DNA from: Nitrosomonas sp. | Lineage (GTDB): Bacteria; Pseudomonadota; Gammaproteobacteria; Burkholderiales; Nitrosomonadaceae | Assembly: GCA_020446045.1 (NCBI GenBank) | Contig: JAGRFM010000142.1 | Span: forward strand, 1-58,733 | Direction: 5' to 3' | DNA length: 58,733 bases | Shown here: piece after piece, positions 17,887-25,984 of the stretch | Layout of the letters: every line of letters starts with the position of its first letter | Numbering within the stretch: the stretch's first letter is position 1 | Position numbers and translations under genes: made by a program | Notes under the pieces: generated by a model | What the model was told of the DNA's origin: nothing | Databases searched by the model: none | Seen by the model: the letters and a program-made list of their open reading frames with translations, nothing else

Positions 17887-19191
17887 ATGTTTGCTCCGGC
17901 TCCAATAGGAAAGAAAATAGTTTCCGCAGTCATTATATTAATGCTTCTGAATTTTTTCCCGGCAGGCCAAGTATTGGCTAACCCGCGCTACGCCTCTATT
18001 GTGATCGATGCCAACACTGGTGAAGTACTGCATGAAAGCCGTGCTGACGCAAGCCGCTACCCGGCATCCTTAACTAAAATGATGACTCTCTATATGTTGT
18101 TTGAAGCCATTGAACAGGGAAAAATGACCTTGGATACTGCGATGAAAGTGTCAATACATGCTGCATCAATGCCCCAGACAAATATTAGTTTACGTGCTGG
18201 TGAGACACTCAGTGTGCGAGATGCCATTCCTGCACTTATCGTGCGCTCAGCAAATGACGCTGCTTCTGTCGTGGCCGAAGCACTCGGAAATACGGAACCC
18301 AATTTTGCAAAAATGATGACAGACAAAGCGCATCAGCTAGGCATGACATCGACTACTTTTCGCAATGCATCCGGTTTGCCGAATAGCATGCAAAAAACAA
18401 CCGCCAGAGACATGGCGATACTATCGACCCGAATAATGGAAGATTTCCCTCAGTACTATCATTACTTTTCTACACAAACGTTTCGTTATAAGGGAAAAAC
18501 ATTTAACAGCCATAATCGTATGGTGAGAAACACACACGGCGTTGATGGACTCAAAACCGGCTTTATTCGTGCTTCGGGCTTTAATGTTGCAACCTCGGCA
18601 AAACGCAACAATCGCAGAGTTATTGCGGTCGTTATGGGCGGAAAAACTGCCGCATCTCGTGACCAGCATATGGCAAAATTACTCGATCGTGGCTTTACTC
18701 AGGCCAAGTCGTCAAGAAATACGTATATCATTGCAAAAAGGAAATTTGCTAAACCGCCTGTTCCGGCCACAAAACCAACTTTAGTAGCAACAACAACGAA
18801 CAAACCCGATCCTGCTGCAATACTGCGTGGCGAGATGCCTCCTTCTACACAACAATTGGCTTTCACGGCAGATTTTGTTACACCCGATTCGGCGCGGCAT
18901 GCAATTGTATCAACTAACGCGCCTCAAAACTCACCGACAAGCATAAGTAGCCAAGGCGACTATTGGGCGGTACAGATTGGTTCCTATAATGAACCTAACC
19001 GGGCACATGCTCAGGCTCAGGCTGCGACACGCTGGGTTGCGGGTGAAGTCGCTGTCATAGAGGTTGAAATCAGTAACCGCACAGTCTATCGTGCAAGACT
19101 CGTAGGTTTTCATAAAAAACAGGCTCACACCGCATGTCAAAACTTATCGCGCCACGGTATGGATTGTTTAGTCGTCCGCTCCCACGGCTAA
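17887..19191 (+). CDS. D-alanyl-D-alanine carboxypeptidase (class C PBP, S11) with C-terminal SPOR domain
   Basis: A periplasmic peptidoglycan enzyme that trims terminal D-Ala from pentapeptides. Start at MFAPAPIGKK is preferred (AAAGGA 7 nt upstream, normal signal peptide ending VLAN); a GTG at 17857 with AGAGGA is also possible. Active-site motifs are S-L-T-K (Ser61 to Lys64), S-A-N-D (the SxN motif) and LKTGF (KTG). The ~100 residues after the catalytic domain are Pro/Thr-rich, followed by a SPOR domain (YWAVQIGSYNEPNRAHAQAQAATR ... YRARLVGFHKKQAHTACQNL) that binds denuded glycan and targets the septum. Overall length 434 aa fits S11-SPOR fusions. Confidence 0.92.
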   Translation: MFAPAPIGKKIVSAVIILMLLNFFPAGQVLANPRYASIVIDANTGEVLHESRADASRYPASLTKMMTLYMLFEAIEQGKMTLDTAMKVSIHAASMPQTNISLRAGETLSVRDAIPALIVRSANDAASVVAEALGNTEPNFAKMMTDKAHQLGMTSTTFRNASGLPNSMQKTTARDMAILSTRIMEDFPQYYHYFSTQTFRYKGKTFNSHNRMVRNTHGVDGLKTGFIRASGFNVATSAKRNNRRVIAVVMGGKTAASRDQHMAKLLDRGFTQAKSSRNTYIIAKRKFAKPPVPATKPTLVATTTNKPDPAAILRGEMPPSTQQLAFTADFVTPDSARHAIVSTNAPQNSPTSISSQGDYWAVQIGSYNEPNRAHAQAQAATRWVAGEVAVIEVEISNRTVYRARLVGFHKKQAHTACQNLSRHGMDCLVVRSHG

Positions 19192-19553
19192 AATCGATAA
19201 TGACTCAAATTTGGAATAGTTACTATTCATTATGATTGGTCGTGGATAAAATTGATTACGAAGCTTTCCAGCAGTTAATTTTTTTGTTTCTTTTCTCTAA
19301 TGCAACCTAAAAATTTATCAAGCCGAGGAGAATACCGCGACCATCCTGTGCATTCATTACTCTTCTGCACAGCACAACCAAGCAACAATCTCCCTCTCTA
19401 GCTTTATCAACGCAAAGTTCGAATAACATCATGCGTTTGAATTGTTCTTTATTGCCATCATCTTCAGTTTCTTATTTTATTGATTCATATAGATACGGCA
19501 ACAAACCCAATGTTATACTTTTTCATTTTAAAATTTATCCAGGAGCACAATAA
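19192..19553. other. Intergenic region
   Basis: This 362-bp non-coding stretch lies between the carboxypeptidase gene and the Tim44-like gene, both rightward. No gene, repeat or clear terminator was found. AT-rich sequence in the last 60 bp is the likely promoter and 5' leader of the Tim44-like gene, ending with CCAGGAGCAC before its ATG. Confidence 0.45.
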
Positions 19554-20441
19554 ATGAGAAAGTTTTTTGTTTTCTTTGTCTTGGCATTCTTTAGTCTTGG
19601 TTTAATAGCTGCTGATGTAGAAGCCAGGCGTATGGGAGGCGGCAAAAGCTTTGGCAAACAACGACAATCACTCAACCAGCAATCCACTCCGAATCAACAG
19701 CAGTCTTCCTCACCTACCCAAAATACGGCCACACCTGCCAGTGGCGGCAGCAAATGGGGAGGAGCGCTAGCAGGTCTTGCTGCCGGCGGTTTACTTGCTG
19801 CTTTGTTTATGGGAGGTGCGTTTGAAGGCATCAATATGATGGATATCTTGATGCTGATACTCATTGTAGGCATCGTTTTTTTCATCATTCGCATGATGCG
19901 GCGATCACGGTCTGGAGATACAACGCAATCTATGCAATATTCCGGTATCACGCCTTCTTCAACCAGGAGCCCTGCATCACCGCCATTTGGTCAATTTACA
20001 GGAACGGCCAGTAACCATAACACTAACTCACAACAGCCTAATATTCCACCTGATTTCAAAGTAGAACCTTTCTTAAGAAACGCCAAAATATCTTTTATTC
20101 GTTTACAAGCAGCCCATGACATCGGTGATATCAATGATATACGGGAATATACAACACCTGAAATGCTTGCCGAAATCAGCATGCAAATTCAAGAACGCGG
20201 TGATTCTCAACAAAAATCAGAAGTCATGTTCCTTGATGCGAATTTATTGAATGTCGAAACAAACGACGATTCTGCAATTGCAAGTGTGCGGTTTACCGGT
20301 CAAATGCGTGAATTACCGGACGGAAAACCTGAGGCCTTTGACGAAGTATGGCATGTCGAGAAGAATCTGAAAGACTCTGATTCGGTTTGGCTACTTGCCG
20401 GTATACAACAAGTTGAAGATACTGATTTATCTGAAAATTAA
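19554..20441 (+). CDS. Tim44-like domain protein
   Basis: A 295-residue membrane-anchored protein. A signal-like N-terminal helix (FFVFFVLAFFSLGLIA) is followed by a Gln/Ser/Thr-rich linker with GGG, then a Gly/Ala-rich hydrophobic block (WGGALAGLAAGGLLAALFMGGAFEG) and a second helix MMDILMLILIVGIVFFIIRMMRR. The C-terminal ~130 residues (FKVEPFLRNAKISFIRLQAAHDIGDINDIREYTTPEMLAEI ... EVWHVEK) are the Tim44-like domain. The start has GGAG 7 nt upstream. In bacteria such proteins are of unclear function. Placed upstream of rlmH, probably in a separate unit. Confidence 0.88.
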   Translation: MRKFFVFFVLAFFSLGLIAADVEARRMGGGKSFGKQRQSLNQQSTPNQQQSSSPTQNTATPASGGSKWGGALAGLAAGGLLAALFMGGAFEGINMMDILMLILIVGIVFFIIRMMRRSRSGDTTQSMQYSGITPSSTRSPASPPFGQFTGTASNHNTNSQQPNIPPDFKVEPFLRNAKISFIRLQAAHDIGDINDIREYTTPEMLAEISMQIQERGDSQQKSEVMFLDANLLNVETNDDSAIASVRFTGQMRELPDGKPEAFDEVWHVEKNLKDSDSVWLLAGIQQVEDTDLSEN

Positions 20442-20479
20442 AATCGGAACTTCAGCAAAAGTCACTTCATTTAACAATA

Positions 20480-20511
20480 CCATTTTCCGGAGAATTTTTG
20501 CCGGAAAATGG
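20480..20511. terminator. Perfect 11-bp hairpin between tim44-like gene and rlmH
   Basis: CCATTTTCCGG (20480-20490) and CCGGAAAATGG (20501-20511) form a perfect stem with a 10-nt loop, 38 bp after the Tim44-like stop. There is no run of T after the stem on either strand, so it is not a textbook intrinsic terminator; it may stabilise the 3' end or be a protein site. Confidence 0.4.
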
Positions 20512-20624
20512 CATATGGTGTCGTATCGCCCCGCGCCATGCAACTGGGCTATTCTTGAGTCAGGATGTACGATTCTCAGGTATTTTTTACTTACCAATTA
20601 GCAGTTATTACAATAGCTTACAAA

Positions 20625-21095
20625 ATGAAAATCCATATCATTGCCGTTGGAAACAAGCTTCCGAACTGGATCAATGACGCTTTTAACGAATATATAAAGC
20701 GATTTCCACAGGAAATCGGTATTCACTTAACGGAAATAAAACCTGAGAAACGTACCAGTAGCAAAAGTACAGAACAGATTCATAAATTAGAAAGCCAGCG
20801 CATAAAAAGTGCTCTATCTACCAGATATCGAATTATCGCTCTAGATGAAACTGGAAAGCAATGGACCACGAGTCAATTAGCTGAAACCTTGAAAAAATGG
20901 ATGCAGACAGGTCATGATACAGCGTTTGTTATTGGGGGTGCTGATGGCTTGCATGAATCAATCAAACAATCCGCAGATACCATTCTTTCCCTATCCAAAC
21001 TGACTTTTCCACACGGACTAGCAAGGGTAATACTAATTGAGCAACTGTACCGTGCACTATCTATAATTAAAAATCATCCTTATCATCGCATATAA
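20625..21095 (+). CDS. rlmH: 23S rRNA (pseudouridine-1915 N3)-methyltransferase
   Basis: RlmH, a SPOUT-fold methyltransferase that acts on the assembled 70S ribosome at helix 69. MKIHIIAVGNKLPNWINDAFNEYIKRFP is the family N-terminus, LDETGKQWTTSQLAE the middle, and FVIGGADGLHESIKQSAD plus LPHGLARVILIEQLYRA-type ending (here FPHGLARVILIEQLYRALSIIKNHPYHR) the SAM-binding knot. At 156 aa, length is typical. The start at MKIHII is used; in-frame starts further upstream would add unrelated residues. The usual partner rsfS is not found upstream, where a Tim44-like gene stands instead. maf follows on the same strand 29 bp on. Confidence 0.96.
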   Translation: MKIHIIAVGNKLPNWINDAFNEYIKRFPQEIGIHLTEIKPEKRTSSKSTEQIHKLESQRIKSALSTRYRIIALDETGKQWTTSQLAETLKKWMQTGHDTAFVIGGADGLHESIKQSADTILSLSKLTFPHGLARVILIEQLYRALSIIKNHPYHRI

Positions 21096-21124
21096 TATAC
21101 TCTTCGATATTAAAATTTAACAGC

Positions 21125-21748
21125 ATGGCATTCTCAGAAAACCAAATCTACCTAGCATCCCGCAGCTTACGGCGGCGTGAACTGCTAAAACAGATTGGCG
21201 TTAAATATAATATACTTCTAATGCGTGAAACTCTAAGCCGCCCTGCAGATATTGACGAAACGCCTCTCCCGAACGAATCGCCCAACGATTATATTTTCCG
21301 TGTCACTAACACAAAGGCTGAAGCTGGTTGGTTAAGAGTAACGCAACGCCAACTTCCCCCCTTTCCTGTCCTGGTCGCTGATACTATTGTCACCCTAGAC
21401 GGACGGATTCTGGGAAAACCGAGCAATAAAGCCCATGCTGCAGAAACCCTCAACGCACTGTCCGGTCGTTCACATCAAGTACTGACTGCTATCGGTATTG
21501 TTTATAAAAATGATATACAAGTGAAATTATCTACAACAACCGTAAGGTTTCGGGAGATTACTCAACACGAAATAAACAGCTGCATAGAACATGACAAAGT
21601 ATATGACAAAGCAGGTGCCTATGCTATACAGGGGTTAGCCGCTGCCTTTATTGTCGAGATTAGCGGCAGCTATAGTGGCGTCAAAGGATTGCCATTGTTT
21701 GAAACATCTCAGCTATTAGAGGAAGTAGGCATAAAAGTTTTCAAATAA
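21125..21748 (+). CDS. maf: Maf-family nucleotide pyrophosphatase (YhdE type)
   Basis: Maf proteins hydrolyse non-canonical or selected NTPs (dTTP/UTP for the YhdE subgroup) to NMP and pyrophosphate. IYLASRSLRRRELLKQIG gives the N-terminal A-S-x-S-x-R-R-x-x-L-L motif; VADTIVTLDGRILGKP is the next conserved block; EISGSYSGVKGLPLFET is the C-terminal signature. Length 207 aa is usual. It sits between rlmH and rng as in many proteobacteria, where maf-rng pairing is conserved; this context favours the YhdE subgroup. Confidence 0.94.
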   Translation: MAFSENQIYLASRSLRRRELLKQIGVKYNILLMRETLSRPADIDETPLPNESPNDYIFRVTNTKAEAGWLRVTQRQLPPFPVLVADTIVTLDGRILGKPSNKAHAAETLNALSGRSHQVLTAIGIVYKNDIQVKLSTTTVRFREITQHEINSCIEHDKVYDKAGAYAIQGLAAAFIVEISGSYSGVKGLPLFETSQLLEEVGIKVFK

Positions 21749-21798
21749 TTATCCGGTTGCCTAAACCCAATCAGTTCGCTAACCTTTGTCTACATTTT

Positions 21799-23253
21799 AT
21801 GGATAACGAAATCCTTATAAACATCACACCCCAAGAAACTCGTTTAGCCATTCTGGAACAAGGTGTAACACAAGAGTTGCACATTGAGCGTGTAAGTTGC
21901 TGTGGAATTGTTGGTAACATCTACAATGGTCGTGTTAGCCGCGTGCTGCCAGGAATGCAATCCGCTTTCATTGATATCGGACTGGAGAGAGCTGCTTTTC
22001 TACACGTCGCTGATATTTGGGGGTCAGGAAACAACGGGGCATTAAATAAGCCAATCGAGAAATTACTCTACGAAGGCAATAATATCCTCGTCCAAGTTAT
22101 CAAAGATGCAATCGGTATGAAAGGTGCACGTTTATCGACTCAAATTAGCCTGGCAGGTCGAATGCTTGTCTATTTACCCCAGGAATCACATATCGGTATT
22201 TCTCAACGAATTGAAGACGATGAAGAACGAGAACTCTTAAAACAAAAACTACGGCATGTTTTACCGGAAAACGAAACCGGCGGTTACATCATCCGAACGA
22301 TGGCCGAATCAGCTGAGGAAGATGACTTACAAGCGGATATCGAATATCTTCATAAACTTTGGTGCAATATACAAGATTCTGCAACTACAGTGGCGGCTCC
22401 TGCTTTATTGTACAAAGATCTCGATTTAAGTCACCGTGCTTTGCGTGATTTTGCCACGGAAAATACTGTACGGATTCAAGTCGATTCACGGGAAAATCAT
22501 CAACGATTGATAACTTTTGCTAAAAGTTACATGCCCAACATGACCAATAAAATCACTTTATACACAGGTGATCGACCTTTGTTTGATCTTTACAGTGTTG
22601 AAGACGAAATTCAAAAATCACTTTCAAAGCGCGTCAATTTAAAATCCGGTGGATATTTAATTATTGATCAAACAGAAGCACTAACCACCATGGATGTTAA
22701 CACCGGAGGGTTTATCGGTGTGAAGAATTTTGACGATACAATTTTTAAAACGAATCTTGAAGCAGCTCAAGTCATTGCAAGGCAACTGCGTTTACGCAAT
22801 ATTGGCGGAATCATCATAGTCGATTTTATAGACATGGATTCCGAGGAACACAGAAATGCAGTATTAAAAGAATTTAAAAAAGCACTGTCAAAAGATAGAA
22901 CGCGTATGACAGTTAATGGATTCACAGCGCTCGGTCTTGTCGAAATGACACGAAAAAGAATGCGGGAAAGCCTGTCACACATTTTATGCGAGTCATGCCC
23001 GACTTGTGACGGGCGAGGTGAAATTAGAACGGCGCAAACGATATGTTATGAAATTCTAAGGGAATTATTACGTGAATCACGCCAGTTCAATGCTAACGAA
23101 TTCCGCATTCTGGCATCACAACAAGTGATTGATTTATTTCTGGATGAGGAATCCCAGAGCCTGGCACAGCTTGGCGATTTTATCGCCAAGCCAATTAGTC
23201 TACAAGTTGAAGATTCCTATACGCAGGAACAATATGATGTCATTATCATGTAA
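21799..23253 (+). CDS. rng: Ribonuclease G
   Basis: RNase G, an endoribonuclease of the RNase E/G family, which matures the 16S rRNA 5' end and degrades mRNAs. The start is the ATG of MDNEILINITPQETR; a TTG at 21757 would add 14 residues. There is an S1-like RNA-binding region (GNIYNGRVSRVLPGMQSAFIDIGLERAAFLHVADI), then the catalytic DNase-I-like domain with MDVNTGGFIG and IIIVDFIDMDSEEHR (catalytic Asp residues in DVN and DFIDM), and a zinc-link CPTCDGRG. It is 484 aa with no RNase E-like scaffold tail, so RNase G rather than E. Confidence 0.95.
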   Translation: MDNEILINITPQETRLAILEQGVTQELHIERVSCCGIVGNIYNGRVSRVLPGMQSAFIDIGLERAAFLHVADIWGSGNNGALNKPIEKLLYEGNNILVQVIKDAIGMKGARLSTQISLAGRMLVYLPQESHIGISQRIEDDEERELLKQKLRHVLPENETGGYIIRTMAESAEEDDLQADIEYLHKLWCNIQDSATTVAAPALLYKDLDLSHRALRDFATENTVRIQVDSRENHQRLITFAKSYMPNMTNKITLYTGDRPLFDLYSVEDEIQKSLSKRVNLKSGGYLIIDQTEALTTMDVNTGGFIGVKNFDDTIFKTNLEAAQVIARQLRLRNIGGIIIVDFIDMDSEEHRNAVLKEFKKALSKDRTRMTVNGFTALGLVEMTRKRMRESLSHILCESCPTCDGRGEIRTAQTICYEILRELLRESRQFNANEFRILASQQVIDLFLDEESQSLAQLGDFIAKPISLQVEDSYTQEQYDVIIM

Positions 23254-23311
23254 GGCGTCATTTCATATCCGCCCACCTTATGTAGGTTCTGATATCCAGT
23301 GATTATGAATA

Positions 23312-24274
23312 TCAAAAACCAAGGCTTGCCAGAAGATCATCAACTTGGTCCTGACTACTGACAGTCTCAGGATTTTTCTCTGGATTGGTTACCGGCCCAT
23401 TCATCAAGCTAGCACTATCAACTGGCTGTGTATGCCTTTTCTCAAGCGGCACATTTGCCAATAAAAGCTGCACCAGATCTTGTTCCAGACTGTGCACCAT
23501 AGCAGTAATTTTCTTAATGACTTGCCCTGTTAGATCCTGGAAATCCTGAGCCATCATTATTTCCATTAGCTGCCCATTGGTTGCATCAGTCTGCTCAGGC
23601 ACCTTGTCAAGATAGCTTAGCGTATCAATCAGCAATTGTTTAAACTTCTCTGTATCAGGTTGCGCTCTTTGTTCTTCAAATGCACTTTTCCATTTCTGGG
23701 ATAATTGCGTTGCTTCAGATGAAAGTTTTTCCTGTATCGGCATAGCTATTTCTGTTGCATTCAAAGTACGTTCGGCGGCTTGTTCTGTTTTGGTTGCAAC
23801 ATAAGAAAGTTTATCTTGTGCTTCAGGAACTTCGGCAACCAGCGACTCCAATCTTTTATCATAACCCAACTCCCTTAGGTTATTGTGCAGATTACGTGTC
23901 AATTGTCCTACCTGATCGATAATATCCTTTTCTATCATAGTTTCACATTCAGCATTTCTTTCTTCCTGACATGTTTCACTGACAGTAGCTTCAGAGGTAC
24001 TCGGATTTGCAATATCTTCAACAACTTCCATCAGTACAGTTTCAGGAATTGACTCAGCATCAAGATAACTATGGATATCTTGTTTCTCCTCAATTACTTC
24101 ACTTGCTGGTGCTTCAAAAGACTGTTCAGTACATGCTTCATTAAAAGCTTCTTGTGACAACTCAACATCCTCAGCTGCTTTCGTTTCAACCGTTTCTTGA
24201 AAACCGGAATCTTGTGGTATAGACTTAATCTGTTCTACATCAATTTCTTCGTGAATTAGTGAATCAGTATTCAT
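23312..24274 (-). CDS. cheZ: Chemotaxis phosphatase CheZ with acidic N-terminal extension
   Basis: CheZ dephosphorylates CheY-P. The conserved helix with the catalytic Gln is IMMAQDFQDLTGQVIKKI; the C-terminal tail QDQVDDLLASLGF is the CheY-binding peptide. About 110 N-terminal residues are an unusually long, acidic, low-complexity extension (many E, S, T; for example VEDIANPSTSEATVSETCQEE), absent from the ~214-residue enteric CheZ, so this one is 320 aa. It lies downstream of cheY, separated by 50 bp on the same strand, and so probably shares its transcript. No other chemotaxis gene is in the window. Confidence 0.9.
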   Translation of the reverse strand: MNTDSLIHEEIDVEQIKSIPQDSGFQETVETKAAEDVELSQEAFNEACTEQSFEAPASEVIEEKQDIHSYLDAESIPETVLMEVVEDIANPSTSEATVSETCQEERNAECETMIEKDIIDQVGQLTRNLHNNLRELGYDKRLESLVAEVPEAQDKLSYVATKTEQAAERTLNATEIAMPIQEKLSSEATQLSQKWKSAFEEQRAQPDTEKFKQLLIDTLSYLDKVPEQTDATNGQLMEIMMAQDFQDLTGQVIKKITAMVHSLEQDLVQLLLANVPLEKRHTQPVDSASLMNGPVTNPEKNPETVSSQDQVDDLLASLGF

Positions 24275-24324
24275 TTTTCTACTCGCAGTAAGTTATAAAA
24301 CCAGGTGTAAATCTTTAAATCAGA

Positions 24325-24726
24325 TCATGCTGACGCTTTGCTTTCCATATTTTGAAAAATTTTATTTAATTTTTCATCAAGTGTTGCAGCTGTAAAAGGT
24401 TTGACAATATAACCACTTGCTCCTGCCTGAGCCGCCGCAATAATATTTTCTTTTTTTGCTTCAGCAGTAATCATCAACACCGGTATTTTGCACAATTTTT
24501 CATCTGCTCTTACTGTCTGCAACATTGTCAATCCATCCATATTCGGCATATTCCAATCGGACACTACAAAATCATAGTTGCCATCCTGCAGCTTACGCAG
24601 CGCCACGGCACCATCTTCAGCCTCATCAACATTTATAAAGCCTAATTCTTTTAACAAGTTGCGAACAATTCTACGCATTGTAGAAAAATCATCAACAACC
24701 AAGAATTTTAAATTTTTGTCCGGCAT
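24325..24726 (-). CDS. cheY: Chemotaxis response regulator CheY
   Basis: Single receiver domain of 133 aa. [24 protein letters not shown] carries the acidic pair DD near residues 12-13, [13 protein letters not shown] the phospho-acceptor Asp, MITAEA the Thr/Ala switch, and [12 protein letters not shown] the invariant Lys. [16 protein letters not shown] is typical of CheY that acts at the flagellar motor. Start at MPDKNLK is chosen because GGAG lies 8 nt upstream; a Met four codons earlier is possible. A flagellar-class promoter is expected upstream but no good FliA match was found. Confidence 0.94.
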   Translation of the reverse strand: MPDKNLKFLVVDDFSTMRRIVRNLLKELGFINVDEAEDGAVALRKLQDGNYDFVVSDWNMPNMDGLTMLQTVRADEKLCKIPVLMITAEAKKENIIAAAQAGASGYIVKPFTAATLDEKLNKIFQNMESKASA

Positions 24727-24955
24727 TATTTTCTCCAATTAAATTCAGTTTCTGAATAAACACTTTAAAGACCTGTTCCAATGTCTTAGATCGATAGGGG
24801 TCAAATCTATTTCTTTGCTTAACGGCGCATGATATATAAAACTTAAGATAGATAAACGTGAAATTAAAAACAAAAAAATCCGTCAAATTCTCGGCACAGT
24901 CGTTTCTAGCAATAATTTAGAATCATTTACACAACAGAAAATTAAATTGCTGAAC

Positions 24956-25227
24956 TAGTGCTATTTCATGTAATCCCGAAGGTAGATATTTTGAACTATT
25001 GATACCATGGAGAGATGACAATGTTGGCAACAACGAAGCACAGAATAACTTTAACGCAAGGTGAACGGATGATGCTAAAAGTAATGGTATCAACAGGCAA
25101 AGTTGCCACCCGTAAAATAACAGACGATAGAGAATTGTTGCTTGCGGGTGAGCATATATCAGCAGACAAGTCAATACAGGGTGAATTTGTTAACCGAACA
25201 ATATCAACAGAATTCAAAAAGTTATAA
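24956..25227 (+). pseudogene. 5' remnant of an IS630-family element
   Basis: TA followed by GTGCTATTTCATG (24956 onward) looks like an element end, and 57 bp later an ATG frame gives KHRITLTQGERMMLKVMVSTGKVATRKITDDRELLLAGE. That matches the N-terminal helix-turn-helix of IS630-family transposases (R-x-x-L-T-x-x-E-R-x-x-L, then G-K-x-A-x-R-K). The frame then diverges and stops at 25227; no catalytic DDE part follows. The same TA-GTGCTRTTTCA end marks MITE-2, so this may be kin to its parent. Recognition is by eye and the C-terminal ~20 residues are unlike the family. Confidence 0.55.
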
Positions 25228-25252
25228 AGATCTGAACAATCAATCAATTTCA

Positions 25253-25821
25253 GTGTTGGAAACCACGCGGGAAAAGCACTTTCTCTTTGTAATCCAATCC
25301 TGGCGCAACAAATAGGAAAATTTACCAGGACACTTTAAATATCCTGAATCGATACGCTGGGTGATTTATCCTAAAAACCTCAGTTGGATGGTATTTAGAG
25401 CGCTTTGTTTTTTATTTTTAGCAAAACGCAATGAGGAGTAATAGCCAGTTATTACAACGAGTTGCAACACCACAAAAATTAAAAATCTATGTGCTATAAA
25501 CAGCATAGTGTAGCTCACCATTCAGGTTACGGATTTTTTCTGAGAATTTATTTTTATTCATCACGTTTGTTTTTTTGTAACGGTCAACTGAGATTTTTAG
25601 GTTTATACAACCAATACCATTGAGGCCGTACATCGCCAGTTTCGCAAACTGACAAAAACCAAAGGTGGATTTCCAAATTAAAACAGTTTACTGAAACCAC
25701 TGTATGTGGCATCAAAAACGCCAGCAAAAAATGGGCGATACCGATACTAAACTGGAATTTAACATCGTCCCGGTTGGCGATATATTTTGACGGTCGTTTG
25801 GATGCGGCGTTGGATTTATGA
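25253..25821 (+). pseudogene. IS256-family transposase remnant (C-terminal part), interrupted by MITE-1
   Basis: In frame from 25253, HFLFVIQSWRNK then a stop (25313-25315) and ENLPGHFKYPESIRWVIY reads as the end of an IS256-type catalytic domain. After the MITE (25370-25601) and its duplicated TTTAT the frame resumes TTNTIEAVHRQFRKLTKTKGGFPN, then a stop, a frameshift near 25700, and KNASKKWAIPILNWNLTSSRLAIYFDGRLDAALDL before a final stop. Removing the MITE and one TTTAT joins RWVIY directly to TTNTIEAVHRQF, the canonical IS256 motif (x-x-I-Y-T-T-N-x-I-E). Several stops and a frameshift show it was dead or dying. Confidence 0.85.
25370..25601. mobile_element. MITE-1 copy B (232 bp, inverted, TSD TTTAT)
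   Basis: Left end CCTAAAAACCTCAGTTG, right end CAACTGAGATTTTTAGG, flanked by TTTAT at 25365-25369 and 25602-25606. The inner sequence is the reverse complement of copies A and C with several changes. It lies inside the IS256-family remnant. Confidence 0.9.
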
Positions 25822-25864
25822 GCTCGTTGCAGTTTGTTATGTCACCGCTGAAACTGGTTAACGC

Positions 25865-25885
25865 ATCGACACGAATTGTGTCGAT
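25865..25885. repeat. Short inverted repeat (8-bp stem)
   Basis: ATCGACAC, a five-base GAATT loop, then GTGTCGAT makes a strong hairpin in the gap between the IS256 remnant and the 3' end of the large di-haem gene. No T tract follows on either strand. Could be part of an IS end or a weak terminator for the leftward gene; undetermined. Confidence 0.35.
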
Positions 25886-25984
25886 CGGCGACCGCTCAGG
25901 AGCTCAACACGCAACACGTGTTAGGCGATTTACAAACGGACACAGCATTCTGAACATCTTCGGCTTTCGCTACAGTCATTACAT

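Noticed and set aside
24739..24880. FliA (sigma-28) promoter for cheY
   Set aside because: The closest candidates upstream of cheY do not match both halves of the TAAA...GCCGATAA consensus.
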